A stretch of 64,000 nucleotides of DNA, taken from Peptostreptococcaceae bacterium pGA-8. Lineage in GTDB: Bacteria > Bacillota > Clostridia > Peptostreptococcales > Anaerovoracaceae. Position 1 is the stretch's first letter. Each line of letters opens with the position of its first letter. Under the pieces are notes generated by a model. The model was not told the DNA's origin. It saw nothing but the letters and a program-made list of their open reading frames with translations, and searched no databases. Below are positions 26,521 through 35,923 of the stretch, one piece after another. The translations under genes and the position numbers were made by a program. The stretch is taken from assembly GCA_900112915.1 (NCBI GenBank), contig FONK01000002.1, positions 124,001-188,000 on the forward strand, written 5' to 3'.

Positions 26521-29106
26521 TTAAATTAATGTTTCTGCAACCTCAAAAGCTTTTTCTATTAATTGAGAATTGCCTCCTCCTGCTTGAGCCATATCAGCTT
26601 TTCCGCCGCCTCTGCCACCGGCTGCTGCAGCGATTTCTTTAATTAATTTTCCTGCATGGTATTTTTCAAGTAAGTCATCCGTTAAGCTTACGATAAAGGT
26701 TACCTTTCCGGAATTAATTGCTGCAAATACCATTACCACTGACTTATATTCAGCCTTGATACTATCAGATAATCTTCTCAAATAATCTATCTGACAGTCT
26801 TCAAAAATTTCTCTTACCAGCTTAACGCCATTTATTTCTTTAGCTTTTTCGATAATCTTATCAGTACCTGAATCCATAGCCTCTTTCTTAAGCTGATCCA
26901 ATTCTTTTTTTGTTTGCTTCAGCTCTTCGCTTAATGCTGCAGCTCTCTTAACTAAATTGTCTCTGCTTGATTTTAAATTTTCTGAAAGCTGATCGATGAT
27001 TAATTCTTCGTTTCTAAGTCTATTTAAAACGCCTATACCGGTTATAGCCTCAATTCTTCTCACTCCTGAAGCTATTCCTGATTCTGATAAAATTTTAAAT
27101 ACGCCAACTTCTCCCGTATTGGCTACATGGGTTCCACCACAAAGCTCAATACTCCAATTGCCGCTGTTTACCACTCTGACCGTATCTCCATACTTTTCCC
27201 CGAAGAGAGCCGTTGCGCCTTGAGCCTTTGCTTCATCCATAGACATTTCAGCCACCTTAACGGGAAGAAATTCGGCAATTTTTTGATTAACCAGGTTTTC
27301 AATCATGAAAAGCTCTTCTTCTTTCACACTCTCAAAGTGGGTAAAGTCAAATCTAAGCATATTTTCATTAACTGATGAGCCTGCTTGCTCCACATGGCTG
27401 CCAATTACTTCTCTTAAAGCCTTTTGAAGCAGATGAGTGGCAGTATGGTTTCTGGCAGTTGAATTTCGCTTATATATGTTAACATTACATAGCACCTTGT
27501 CGCCGGGAATTAGGCTGCCCTCTTTAACCGTGACAAAATGTTTTATAATGCCATGACTTTTTGTAACCTTATCTACAGAACCGGTAAAGCCGTCTTTGGA
27601 TATAAATCCATTATCAGAAGCTTGTCCACCGCCTTCAGCGTAAAAAGGCGTTTTATCTAAATAAACGAAAATCCCCTTATCACCTTGGATAACTTCAAGG
27701 ACAGTAGCTTCTTCAGCTAAATGCTCATATCCGGTAAATATAGTTTCAGGAACATCTATGTTTTCAGTTGCCTCCTTCCACCCTTCTTCATCATCAGCTT
27801 TTCTTCCGCCTCTGGATTTAGCTCTCTGTTCTTCCATATGCTGAGCAAAAGATTCTTTGTCCACACCGTATCCGTCTTCCTCTAGAATTTCTTCTGTCAG
27901 CTCAAGTGGAAATCCGTAGGTATCATATAGCTTGAAAGCTTTTTCTCCGCTCAAGATTTTGCTGTCATCGTTCTTTAGAGCTTCAATATAGCTATTTAAA
28001 ATGTTAAATCCTTGATCAATGGTAGCTGCAAATTTTTCTTCCTCAACACTGATTATTTTTTTGATATAATCCTGTTTTTCCACAAGTTCAGGATAAGCAT
28101 CTCCGGAAATATAAATTACTCTATCTGCCAGTTTAGATAGGAATGCTCCTTTAATACCTAAAATTCTTCCATGCCTTGCAGCTCTTCTGATAAGTCTTCT
28201 AAGCACATAGCCTCTGCCTTCGTTGCTAGGTGTAATACCATCACCTATCATAAATACCATGGATCGAAGATGGTCTGTAATAATTCTAATGGATATGTCA
28301 GTAGCCTTTTCTCCATCTTCATAGGAAATTCCCGAAATCTCTATAACGCCCTCTAATATATACCTGATTGTATCAATATCAAATATTGAATCTACTCCCT
28401 GCATAATACACGCTAATCTTTCAAGACCCATGCCGGTATCAATGTTCGGGTGCTCCAATTTAGAATAGCTTCCATCTTCTTCCTTTGAAAACTGAGTAAA
28501 AACGTGATTCCAAAATTCAATATATCTATCGCATTCACAACCCGGCTTGCAATCCTCATCGTCACATCCGTAGGCCTCGCCTCTATCATAATATATTTCT
28601 GAACATGGTCCACATGGTCCTAAGCCGATTTCCCAAAAATTGTCATCTTTTCCTAAACGAACAATTCTTTCTTCCGGCATTCCAAGCTCTTTCCATAATT
28701 CAAATGCCTCATCATCATCTTGATAAACAGTTGCCCAAAGCTTGTCTGTAGGCATATTTAACTCTTTTGTTATGAATTCCCAGCCCCATGTGAGGGATTC
28801 TTTCTTAAAATAGTCTCCGAAGGAGAAGTTTCCAAGCATTTCAAAGAAAGTTCCATGTCTGGATGTTTTTCCTACATTTTCGATGTCGCCGGTTCTGATA
28901 CATTTCTGACATGTAGTCATTCTGGTTGACGGTGGCGTTTCAAGGCCTGCAAAGTAAGGCTTTAGGGGTGCCATTCCGGAGTTGATAAGCAAAAGACTCT
29001 TATCCCCGGATGGTATAAGAGATGCACTTTTTGCACCATAATGACCCTTACTTATATAAAAATCTCTAAATCTACTTCTTATTTCATTTAAGCCTAATTT
29101 TTCCAT
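26521..29106 (-). CDS. alaS: Alanine--tRNA ligase
   Basis: AlaRS charges tRNA-Ala. The 861-residue length is normal. The class II core is at the N-terminus (RSRFRDFYISKGH), and the editing domain has RNHTATHLLQKAL and ELCGGTHVANTGEVG, which supply the zinc ligands and clear mischarged Ser/Gly. The C-Ala domain ends in GGRGGGKADMAQAGG. The region 29107-29224 upstream is too short for a T-box, and none is seen. A promoter candidate lies over the end of the preceding gene. Confidence 0.98.
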   Translation of the reverse strand: MEKLGLNEIRSRFRDFYISKGHYGAKSASLIPSGDKSLLLINSGMAPLKPYFAGLETPPSTRMTTCQKCIRTGDIENVGKTSRHGTFFEMLGNFSFGDYFKKESLTWGWEFITKELNMPTDKLWATVYQDDDEAFELWKELGMPEERIVRLGKDDNFWEIGLGPCGPCSEIYYDRGEAYGCDDEDCKPGCECDRYIEFWNHVFTQFSKEEDGSYSKLEHPNIDTGMGLERLACIMQGVDSIFDIDTIRYILEGVIEISGISYEDGEKATDISIRIITDHLRSMVFMIGDGITPSNEGRGYVLRRLIRRAARHGRILGIKGAFLSKLADRVIYISGDAYPELVEKQDYIKKIISVEEEKFAATIDQGFNILNSYIEALKNDDSKILSGEKAFKLYDTYGFPLELTEEILEEDGYGVDKESFAQHMEEQRAKSRGGRKADDEEGWKEATENIDVPETIFTGYEHLAEEATVLEVIQGDKGIFVYLDKTPFYAEGGGQASDNGFISKDGFTGSVDKVTKSHGIIKHFVTVKEGSLIPGDKVLCNVNIYKRNSTARNHTATHLLQKALREVIGSHVEQAGSSVNENMLRFDFTHFESVKEEELFMIENLVNQKIAEFLPVKVAEMSMDEAKAQGATALFGEKYGDTVRVVNSGNWSIELCGGTHVANTGEVGVFKILSESGIASGVRRIEAITGIGVLNRLRNEELIIDQLSENLKSSRDNLVKRAAALSEELKQTKKELDQLKKEAMDSGTDKIIEKAKEINGVKLVREIFEDCQIDYLRRLSDSIKAEYKSVVMVFAAINSGKVTFIVSLTDDLLEKYHAGKLIKEIAAAAGGRGGGKADMAQAGGGNSQLIEKAFEVAETLI

Positions 29107-29206
29107 TTATCGGTTTTCCTCCCTAATAAGTTATCGTCAAACCACCTTGACAATGAGTACTTTACTTATATTTTTACTTATAGATTTTGTTTAATCTCAA
29201 AATAGA

Positions 29207-29234
29207 ATTATACAACAATTTGTTTTAATTGTAA
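29207..29234 (-). promoter_or_regulatory. Candidate alaS promoter
   Basis: Reading leftwards, TTACAA (29234-29229) and TATAAT (29212-29207) are 16 bases apart. The -35 overlaps the last codons of the phosphoglucomutase gene. This would let alaS-ireB be read separately from the upstream cluster. Confidence 0.5.
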
Positions 29235-30886
29235 AACTTATCAATAACTGATTTTATCGCTTCTTCAGTTTTTCTGGTGTCTTTATTTCCAAATAAGTAT
29301 ATCTTCAGCTTAGGCTCTGTTCCTGATGGCCTTACAAGAAACCTTGTACCATCTCTAAGCTCATATTCAATTACATTTGCCTTTAAGGCCGTATCATCCT
29401 TCAAATAGTCTATTCTATTTACAATTTCAATACCGGCAATGAAATTGCCCAGGTAGTCACGGAAATAATCCATTATGCCTGCCATTTTTTCATTTCCGTC
29501 TATACCCTCGAAGAAAAAGTTCTTGGTCTTATCGTGACAAGTACCATATTTTCTATATAGGTCCTCCAGCTTGTCTAAAAGCGTCATTCCTAAGGATTTA
29601 TAGTAATCAGCCATTTCTGCAACTAAAACAGCCGTGCTGACACCATCCTTATCTCTTATGAAATCCCAAGCTAAATATCCGTTACTTTCCTCAAAGGCAA
29701 AAACAAAGGAATCCAGCTTATCCTCTTTCTCCAATGACAAGATTTTCTCACCCATATGCTTAAATCCGGTTAAAGTTCTTATTACGGAAGCCTCATGCTC
29801 TGCCGCTATTTTGTCGACTAAAGGACTTGAAACAATTGATGTAATAATCTGTCCATCTTTAAAAACTTTACAATTTAATATGTAATCCAGAATTAATAAT
29901 CCCAACTGATTACCGCTAAGCAAGACTTTCATATTTCCCTTGTATAGGGCAACTCCAACTCTGTCGCAATCAGGATCCGTTGCAATTATAATATCTCCGT
30001 TTTTTCTGTCAAATACTTTAAAGGCCTCATTATATGCAGCAATTTTTTCAGGATTTGGAACCGGACATGTTGTGAAATTACCATCCGCATCCATCTGCGA
30101 CTCAACCGTAATTATATTGAAAAAGCCCGCCTTTCTTAAGCCGGATAAGACAAAATCCCTACCTGCTCCGTTGAGAGGTGTGTAGACTATATTTAGGCTT
30201 TTAGAGTCGGTTTTACTGCATTTTGAAATGGATGTATGGATTTCATCTAAAAATTCGTCTATCAGCTCATTATCCACATAATCTATAGCTGTAGCTTCAA
30301 CTATTTCGGTCTCAAAATAAGGGATATCGCTTATCTCATCTAAAATTGCTCCGGCCTCGTCATCCAGAACCTGATATCCCCATTGATTATAAACCTTATA
30401 TCCGTTATAAAACTTGGGATTGTGACTTGCAGTAATCATAACTCCCATATGGGAATTCGTTTTCAATATGGTGTATGAAAGATAAGATACCGGTGCCGCC
30501 TTATTAACCATAAAGGCTTTAATTCCCATATCCCTAAGAACACTATATGTAACTTCTGCAAAAAATTCTGAATTAAGTCTGGTATCATAGGCTATGATTA
30601 CCTTGATTTCTTCACTCTTCAGGCTGCTATATTTCTTTTTTAAATAATTTCCCAGGCCCTTTGATGCTCTGGCGACTACGAACTCATTCATTCTATTGCT
30701 GCCATATCCCATTATGCCGCGCATTCCGGATGTTCCAAAAATCAGTTCTTTACCAAAAGCTTCAACCAGTTCATTGGGATTAGAGGCGATGCGATTTAAC
30801 TCTCTTGATATCTCTTCCTTTTCAAGACAGTTATCAATCCAAAGCTTGGCTTTATCTACAAGCAATGCCATTTCCATTTCATTCAT
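29225..30886 (-). CDS. Phospho-sugar mutase (phosphoglucomutase/phosphomannomutase family)
   Basis: This alpha-D-phosphohexomutase moves phosphate between C1 and C6 of a hexose phosphate. The phospho-serine is Ser154 in TASHNPKFYNGYK. The metal loop is DPDCDRVG, the sugar loop FEESNGY, and the phosphate-binding loop RPSGTEPKLKIY. At 553 residues it is of the PgcA-like long type of Bacillota, so glucose is the likeliest sugar. GAGGT precedes the ATG. It follows an unknown gene by 21 bases. Confidence 0.93.
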   Translation of the reverse strand: MNEMEMALLVDKAKLWIDNCLEKEEISRELNRIASNPNELVEAFGKELIFGTSGMRGIMGYGSNRMNEFVVARASKGLGNYLKKKYSSLKSEEIKVIIAYDTRLNSEFFAEVTYSVLRDMGIKAFMVNKAAPVSYLSYTILKTNSHMGVMITASHNPKFYNGYKVYNQWGYQVLDDEAGAILDEISDIPYFETEIVEATAIDYVDNELIDEFLDEIHTSISKCSKTDSKSLNIVYTPLNGAGRDFVLSGLRKAGFFNIITVESQMDADGNFTTCPVPNPEKIAAYNEAFKVFDRKNGDIIIATDPDCDRVGVALYKGNMKVLLSGNQLGLLILDYILNCKVFKDGQIITSIVSSPLVDKIAAEHEASVIRTLTGFKHMGEKILSLEKEDKLDSFVFAFEESNGYLAWDFIRDKDGVSTAVLVAEMADYYKSLGMTLLDKLEDLYRKYGTCHDKTKNFFFEGIDGNEKMAGIMDYFRDYLGNFIAGIEIVNRIDYLKDDTALKANVIEYELRDGTRFLVRPSGTEPKLKIYLFGNKDTRKTEEAIKSVIDKFYN

Positions 30887-30907
30887 AACGGTTACCTCAT
30901 AAACTGC

Positions 30908-31540
30908 TTATTGCCTTGAAATCAGTACATTTTCATTTAAGCTATTTTTGCTGACCATAAATTTAATTAAATCACCTTTAGAAAGCTGAAATCCACCGAA
31001 AGGAACTTCCAACAGTTGGCCTACAAAATCTCCACCTTCCATTGCAATACACTTTACCCTGGCTTTAGATTTAAAAATAACCCTTTTAGATTCAATGCTT
31101 ACTTTAACTGTATCATAATTTTCAATCATCCTAAATACATCAAGCTCTGTATTTTCTCTTGTTTCAATTAAAGTTTCATCAACTAAATTTGCCAGTTCAA
31201 TCTTTTCAATTATACCCTTATATGCTTCATTGTCATCAATTACATTTGGACTGAACACCTTAATGAAAGAGTCCATTTCCAAGGCGAATGGTATATTATA
31301 GCTTTCTTCCATAAAGTCTGTATTTGATGAATTAATCTCAAAATACTCATCGTCTCCGAAGCCTATATCTACAACTCTAAAGTAGATTTCACCGTCCTTA
31401 TGCCAAAAACAATATGCAAAATATCCGTTTACAAATTCATTGTTTACATATTCTTTTTTTAAATCCATAAGATTATCTAAATTTCTTATAAAAACAATAT
31501 TATTTAAAGCTTCCCGAAAGTTTATATCTTTAAGAACCAT
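30908..31540 (-). CDS. Hypothetical protein in the iscS-iscU-mnmA cluster
   Basis: I do not recognise this 210-residue soluble protein. It is acidic, has no signal peptide or membrane helix, and carries no obvious catalytic motif. Residues 35-75 are aromatic-rich (GYFAYCFWHKDGEIYFRVVD). The C-terminal 50 residues look like a small beta barrel (KARVKCIAMEGGDFVGQLL, then PFGGFQLSKGDLIKF). AAGGAG precedes the ATG, nine bases after mnmA, so co-expression with the tRNA thiolation genes is likely. A link to sugar phosphate metabolism through the next gene is equally possible. Confidence 0.75.
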   Translation of the reverse strand: MVLKDINFREALNNIVFIRNLDNLMDLKKEYVNNEFVNGYFAYCFWHKDGEIYFRVVDIGFGDDEYFEINSSNTDFMEESYNIPFALEMDSFIKVFSPNVIDDNEAYKGIIEKIELANLVDETLIETRENTELDVFRMIENYDTVKVSIESKRVIFKSKARVKCIAMEGGDFVGQLLEVPFGGFQLSKGDLIKFMVSKNSLNENVLISRQ

Positions 31541-31549
31541 AGCTTCTCC

Positions 31550-32623
31550 TTACTTGATAAATCCTCCTCCAACAATCAGGTCATTTTGATAGAAAACAAT
31601 TGATTGTCCCGGTGTAGGACCTCGCTGCCCTTCCTCAAATTCAACAGTGATATTTCCATCCTTATATTCTTTAATTGATGCCTTTGCCGACTTTGAGGCA
31701 TATCTAATTTTAGCATAAATGTCTCTGTTTTCCAAAAGTGTTTTAGGAATTTCTCCAGATGATGTTTCTGTAAAAAAACAATCTTCTGCACTTACTTCCT
31801 TCTTAAATAAGTCTTCATTACTTCCTAAAGTTACAGTATTTTCGCTACTGTCAATCGCAGTAACAAAGGCAGGCCTGCCCAAAGCAATTCCAAGCCCCTT
31901 TCTTTGACCAATTGTATAGCATGCGACTCCTTTGTGCTTACCTAGTATTTTGCCATCCTTGTCGACAAAATTCCCCGGTTGAGCTTTATATCCTTTTCTA
32001 ACCAAAAAATCTTCATAGGATTCTCTTTCGTTATCAATAAAGCAAATTTCCTGGCTATCCTTTTTATTTGCATTGGAAAGACCTGATTTCATAGCAATTT
32101 CTCTGGTCAAAGTCTTATCTGTGAATTTTGCCAGAGGAAAAATCAATCGTGATAAGACTTCCTGTCCCAGCCTGTGCAGCATGTATGACTGATCTTTATT
32201 ATTGTTCGGATTTCGCTTTATGAAAAACTTATTTTTTTCTGCATCATTATATATTTCAGCATAGTGTCCTGTAGCTATGTAATATGCACCTATTTCATTG
32301 GCTGTTTCAATCAAAAGCTTGAATTTTACATTAGGATTGCATATTATGCAAGGATTCGGAGTTCTCCCCTTTACATAATTGCTACAAAAATCATCTATAA
32401 CAATTTTTTCAAACAAGTAAGATGTATCAGCTACTATAAGGGGGATTTCCAATTCATCAGAAACCTTCTGAACGGCCTTTCTTCCTTCTACATTTTCGCC
32501 TAATACATCAAAATAAAATCCCGTTACATGGAATCCTTCTTTTTTTAACAACAAAGCAGCGGTAGTGCTATCCACTCCGCCGCTTAATCCCAACAAAACC
32601 TTATTCTTCAATAACTCCTTCAT
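31550..32623 (-). CDS. mnmA: tRNA-specific 2-thiouridylase MnmA
   Basis: MnmA makes 2-thiouridine at position 34 of Lys, Glu and Gln tRNAs. The PP-loop SGGVDST opens the protein. Catalytic cysteines are in NPCIICNPNVKF and ACYTIGQRKG, as in the family. The start MKELLKNKVLLG at 32623 overlaps the iscU end by 23 bases and has GAGGAT upstream. A longer upstream extension has no family match and is rejected, giving 357 residues. Sulfur probably comes from the adjacent IscS. Confidence 0.95.
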   Translation of the reverse strand: MKELLKNKVLLGLSGGVDSTTAALLLKKEGFHVTGFYFDVLGENVEGRKAVQKVSDELEIPLIVADTSYLFEKIVIDDFCSNYVKGRTPNPCIICNPNVKFKLLIETANEIGAYYIATGHYAEIYNDAEKNKFFIKRNPNNNKDQSYMLHRLGQEVLSRLIFPLAKFTDKTLTREIAMKSGLSNANKKDSQEICFIDNERESYEDFLVRKGYKAQPGNFVDKDGKILGKHKGVACYTIGQRKGLGIALGRPAFVTAIDSSENTVTLGSNEDLFKKEVSAEDCFFTETSSGEIPKTLLENRDIYAKIRYASKSAKASIKEYKDGNITVEFEEGQRGPTPGQSIVFYQNDLIVGGGFIK

Positions 32624-33047
32624 GATCATCCTCATCAGCATCAGGGTCAAAGCCTTCCAACCCTGCATATGTCTTATTGTTCTTCTGAGCATAGTCGTAA
32701 ATTGCAGATTTAATAGCATGATCCGCCAAAACTGAACAATGAATCTTCACTGCAGGAAGTCCACCAAGCTCTTCAACAATCTGTTTATTAGTGATTGCCA
32801 AAGCATCATCGATAGATTTTCCTACTATCATAGAAGTTGCCATACTTGAAGATGCAATAGCTGAGCCACACCCAAAAGTTTTGAACTTAGCATCTGTAAT
32901 TATATCATCCTCAACCTTTATTTGAATTTGCATCATATCTCCGCAAACAGGACTTCCGTAAACTCCGGTTCCATCAGGATTTTCCAATTCTCCAACATTC
33001 TTTGGATTCATGAAATGTTCCATTACTGTTTCATTATATAGTGCCAT
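32601..33047 (-). CDS. iscU: Iron-sulfur cluster scaffold, NifU/IscU N-terminal type
   Basis: This 148-residue scaffold assembles Fe-S clusters using sulfur from IscS. The ligands are Cys35 with Asp37 (PVCGDMM), Cys60 (TFGCGSAIASSS) and Cys104 (KIHCSVLA). An acidic tail of about 15 residues (DPDADEDDHEG) is unusual in length and shares its coding bases with the start of mnmA. It lies five bases after iscS. It could be named nifU; the NifU C-terminal domain is absent. Confidence 0.93.
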   Translation of the reverse strand: MALYNETVMEHFMNPKNVGELENPDGTGVYGSPVCGDMMQIQIKVEDDIITDAKFKTFGCGSAIASSSMATSMIVGKSIDDALAITNKQIVEELGGLPAVKIHCSVLADHAIKSAIYDYAQKNNKTYAGLEGFDPDADEDDHEGVIEE

Positions 33048-33052
33048 TTATA

Positions 33053-34222
33053 TTACCAACCTTTCTCATCGTTAATAGGTGAAATTTTTCTTAAAGTCTC
33101 AACTATGTTTCTAAGCTGATCTACAACATAGTCAATATCCTCTTTAGTTGTAAAATCTCCAACGGTTATTCTCAAAGTTCCGTGAATCTGCTCCCATGGA
33201 ATTCCCATAGCATCAAGCACATGTGACGGCTTTAAGGATTTAGATGAACATGCAGACCCCGTGGATACTGAGATTCCCTTGCTGTCAAGCAAAATTAAAA
33301 GCGACTCCCCTTCAATATAGTCAAAGGTCAAGTTTGCATTTCCCGGATGTCTATACTTTAATGTTCCGTTTAAATATACCTTGGGAATTTCAGCCACTAT
33401 TCTATCAACCATATAGTTTCTCAATTCGCTTAGATGCTTAACATGGTCGTTAAAATTCTCTTTTGCAAGCTCTGAAGCCTTACCGAAGCCTACTATTGCC
33501 GGTAAGTTTTCAGTACCGGCTCTTTTGCCCATTTCCTGAGCTCCACCGTGTAAAAAGTTTGGAAGTCTAACTCCCTTTCTAACAAACAATGCTCCAACGC
33601 CCTTAGGACCATAAATCTTATGAGCGGACATAGACAAAAGATCCACCCCCAGAGACTTGACATCAATGCTTACATTTCCAAGAGCCTGAACCGCATCGGT
33701 ATGAAATAAAACATTGTGCCTATTTGCAATGCCTGCAAGTTCTCTAATTGGTTGAACAGTTCCGACTTCGTTATTAACCATCATAATGCTTATTAGAATT
33801 GTTTTACTTGTAATAGCCTTCTCCAAAGTTTCAGGCTTAATTCTGCCATCCGGCTCCACATCAAGATAGGTAACATCATATCCATGTTTTTCTAAAAATT
33901 CACAGCTATGTAGGATTGCATGATGCTCAACTTTACTGGTAATAATATGGTTGCCCTTATGCTTAAGTCCATCGGCAATACCCATAAGCGCCCAGTTATC
34001 AGCCTCTGTGCCACCTGCTGTAAAAAATATTTCCTTAGAATCAGCATTTATAAGTGACGCAACCTGGGATCTGGCCTTGTCAATAGCCTCTTTTGTCTTT
34101 AATCCCAGAGAATATAAGCTGGATGGATTACCATAATTTTCTGTATAGTAAGGAAGCATTTCATTCAATACTTCTTGTTTCACCGGTGTTGTTGCTGAAT
34201 AGTCAAGATAAACCTGTCTCAT
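33053..34222 (-). CDS. iscS: Cysteine desulfurase, NifS/IscS type
   Basis: The enzyme takes sulfur from cysteine to form a persulfide for Fe-S clusters and tRNA thiolation. It has 389 residues. PLP is held by Lys202 in SAHKIYGPKG, and the persulfide-carrying Cys325 is in STGSACSSK on a long loop, marking the group I enzymes. AAAGGAG precedes the ATG. iscS-iscU-mnmA is a compact operon. No iscR regulator precedes it here. Confidence 0.96.
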   Translation of the reverse strand: MRQVYLDYSATTPVKQEVLNEMLPYYTENYGNPSSLYSLGLKTKEAIDKARSQVASLINADSKEIFFTAGGTEADNWALMGIADGLKHKGNHIITSKVEHHAILHSCEFLEKHGYDVTYLDVEPDGRIKPETLEKAITSKTILISIMMVNNEVGTVQPIRELAGIANRHNVLFHTDAVQALGNVSIDVKSLGVDLLSMSAHKIYGPKGVGALFVRKGVRLPNFLHGGAQEMGKRAGTENLPAIVGFGKASELAKENFNDHVKHLSELRNYMVDRIVAEIPKVYLNGTLKYRHPGNANLTFDYIEGESLLILLDSKGISVSTGSACSSKSLKPSHVLDAMGIPWEQIHGTLRITVGDFTTKEDIDYVVDQLRNIVETLRKISPINDEKGW

Positions 34223-34310
34223 ATAATTCGCTCCTTTTCATAATTTATCTATGACTTTTTATACCATAATTAAATGTTCATTAAACAGTCTTTGCGAAAA
34301 AACTTCCCAA

Positions 34311-34481
34311 TCACACCTTCTTAATTGAATCAAGATGAGCCCTTAAATTTGACTTAAATGAGTCGATGTATTTCCTTCTCAAAACCGCTTGCTCTTTAGC
34401 TTCCTCCTCAGTTAAACCTTCGGTGGTTTTTGATTTTTTTGCAAGCTGATTAATTCTTTCTATTTCTTTTTCAGTTACCAT
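34311..34481 (-). CDS. DUF896 (YnzC) family protein
   Basis: This small helical protein has 56 residues when started at MVTEKEIERINQLAKKS, just after GGAGGATATT. LTEEEAKEQAVLRRKYI is the DUF896 signature. The family, including YnzC of Bacillus, has a two-helix hairpin and no settled function. In Bacillus YnzC belongs to an SOS-induced operon with yneA. Here no LexA box is seen at its promoter. Confidence 0.88.
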   Translation of the reverse strand: MVTEKEIERINQLAKKSKTTEGLTEEEAKEQAVLRRKYIDSFKSNLRAHLDSIKKV

Positions 34482-34503
34482 AATATCCTCCAAATACTAT
34501 GTG

Positions 34504-34532
34504 ATTATATCATTTAAAAGACTCTCCTTCAA
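34504..34532 (-). promoter_or_regulatory. Promoter of the DUF896 gene
   Basis: Reading leftwards, TTGAAG (34532-34527) and a perfect TATAAT (34509-34504) are 17 bases apart, ending 22 bases before the ATG. No LexA-like box is seen in it. Confidence 0.7.
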
Positions 34533-34538
34533 GAAAAA

Positions 34539-35183
34539 CTAAACAGTCAACTGATCCTTTAAATTTTCAAATATCTTCTCCCCTATGCCGCTGATATTCT
34601 TTAAATCTTCAATTGAATTAAACTTTCCGTTTTCCCTTCTATAATCAATGATCTTCCCTGCCATAGCAGGACCAATACCCCTAACTTTTTGCAATGTGTT
34701 TTTATCCGCCATATTTATATTGATTTTTCCGCTGCCATCTGCGGACACGCTATTACCGTCGGCTACACCTTCATCGGGTTCAGAGTGGGATGTTTCCCCT
34801 ATCTTCCCTATTACAATTCTTTGTCCGTCAACAACCTTTTCTGCCTTATTTATATTGGAAACATCAGCTGACTCCAGTAATCCGCCAGCCTTATCGATAA
34901 CCTGAAAAACTCTGCTGTCGGCTTTCATTTTGAACACGCCCGGTTTTTTCACTTCTCCAATTATATCAACAAAAACATACTCTTCAGAATTATGATTATT
35001 TTCACTTTTAGCGTTAATGGATTTACCTGCCACCTTGCTATCATCAGTTATAATTACATTATCTTGTTTTTTCCCATAGTTCAGGAACAAAAAAACGGCC
35101 AGCAGCAGTGTCAACACTACAGCAACCGTTTTTATCAGCTTGCTATTGTCTTCGTAAAAGCATTTTATTCTATTGAAATTCAT
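34539..35183 (-). CDS. comEA: ComEA-like helix-hairpin-helix DNA-binding protein
   Basis: ComEA binds incoming DNA at the outer face of the membrane during natural transformation. The protein of 214 residues has a transmembrane segment at about 13-35 and a SLBB domain near 70-120 (VFVDIIGEVKKPGVFKM). A double helix-hairpin-helix follows at its end (ININMADKNTLQKVRGIGPAMAGKII). The ATG at 35183 has AGGAGG at ideal spacing and is preferred over an upstream TTG. The partner comEC is not next to it, where it is often found. Confidence 0.9.
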   Translation of the reverse strand: MNFNRIKCFYEDNSKLIKTVAVVLTLLLAVFLFLNYGKKQDNVIITDDSKVAGKSINAKSENNHNSEEYVFVDIIGEVKKPGVFKMKADSRVFQVIDKAGGLLESADVSNINKAEKVVDGQRIVIGKIGETSHSEPDEGVADGNSVSADGSGKININMADKNTLQKVRGIGPAMAGKIIDYRRENGKFNSIEDLKNISGIGEKIFENLKDQLTV

Positions 35184-35219
35184 CTTGCCTCCTAATTTAA
35201 ACAAATTGTATTTTCCATT

Positions 35220-35248
35220 ATTTTACATTTGTTCATTAAGATAGTCAA
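35220..35248 (-). promoter_or_regulatory. comEA promoter with a degenerate LexA-like spacer
   Basis: Reading leftwards, TTGACT (35248-35243) and TAAAAT (35225-35220) have a 17-base spacer. Within the spacer, 35222-35235 matches the recA LexA box at 10 of 14 bases, including all of ACATTTGTTC on the plus strand. The other half-site is poor. LexA control is therefore uncertain. Confidence 0.6.
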
Positions 35249-35260
35249 TAAGATAGAGTA

Positions 35261-35923
35261 CTAAATTTCAACATTAAAATGCATCTTTTCTCTTGATACC
35301 ATAATCTTTTCACGACCAATTTTTATATTGAAAAATGAGTTTATTCCTTGAATGAGCTGTTCAGGACTCAGGTTTGAAACACTTCCGCAATCAAGTATGG
35401 CAATTATTTCATTACCTCTATCATTTGACTTCAGCTCCCTAATTTTATCTTTAATATTCACCTTTATCATTTTCTTAGTTTTTTTCTGTCTTTTTTCGGC
35501 AATTATTTCATCCTGCTTCATGAAGTTTCCTAAGGTTATGGCATCAAACAGCATGACAAAATCAGGATATGTAATGGTGTAAACAGCTTCATAGCATGTT
35601 GCACCTACAGACTTTACGCCATCCGGATAAAATCTGCCACTGAGCAACCTAATACCCTCCGGCAATACATTATTTATAGCTTGAACAAACAAGTCCGGCT
35701 CAATTTCTTCCACTATCTCCACTTCAAAATACTCATGTCTCCCAACATACCCAAGAGATAAAGGCTGAGCCATTGCAAATTTAGGATGAGGATTGTAGCC
35801 TTGGGAATAGGCTAAATTATATCCTAACCTTCTTATGGTTCTTCTAAACAATCTCTGTAAATCCAGATGGGAGATAAATTGCATATATCCGGTTTTTTCA
35901 AATTCAATTAAATACTTACTCAT
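35261..35923 (-). CDS. TIGR03936 family radical-SAM-associated protein (DUF2344)
   Basis: This 220-residue protein starts YLIEFEKTGYMQFISHLDLQRLF, the mark of the DUF2344 family that always travels with a TIGR03960 radical SAM protein. In many lineages the two are fused. Here they are separate and overlap by eight bases, with GGTGGAAT before the ATG at 35923. GYNPHPKFAMAQPLSLG is another conserved segment. A role in RNA modification has been suggested for the pair, but no substrate is established. Confidence 0.9.
   Translation of the reverse strand: MSKYLIEFEKTGYMQFISHLDLQRLFRRTIRRLGYNLAYSQGYNPHPKFAMAQPLSLGYVGRHEYFEVEIVEEIEPDLFVQAINNVLPEGIRLLSGRFYPDGVKSVGATCYEAVYTITYPDFVMLFDAITLGNFMKQDEIIAEKRQKKTKKMIKVNIKDKIRELKSNDRGNEIIAILDCGSVSNLSPEQLIQGINSFFNIKIGREKIMVSREKMHFNVEI

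Noticed and set aside
29107-29224. T-box before alaS
   Set aside because: The leader is too short and lacks the T-box core and an antiterminator.
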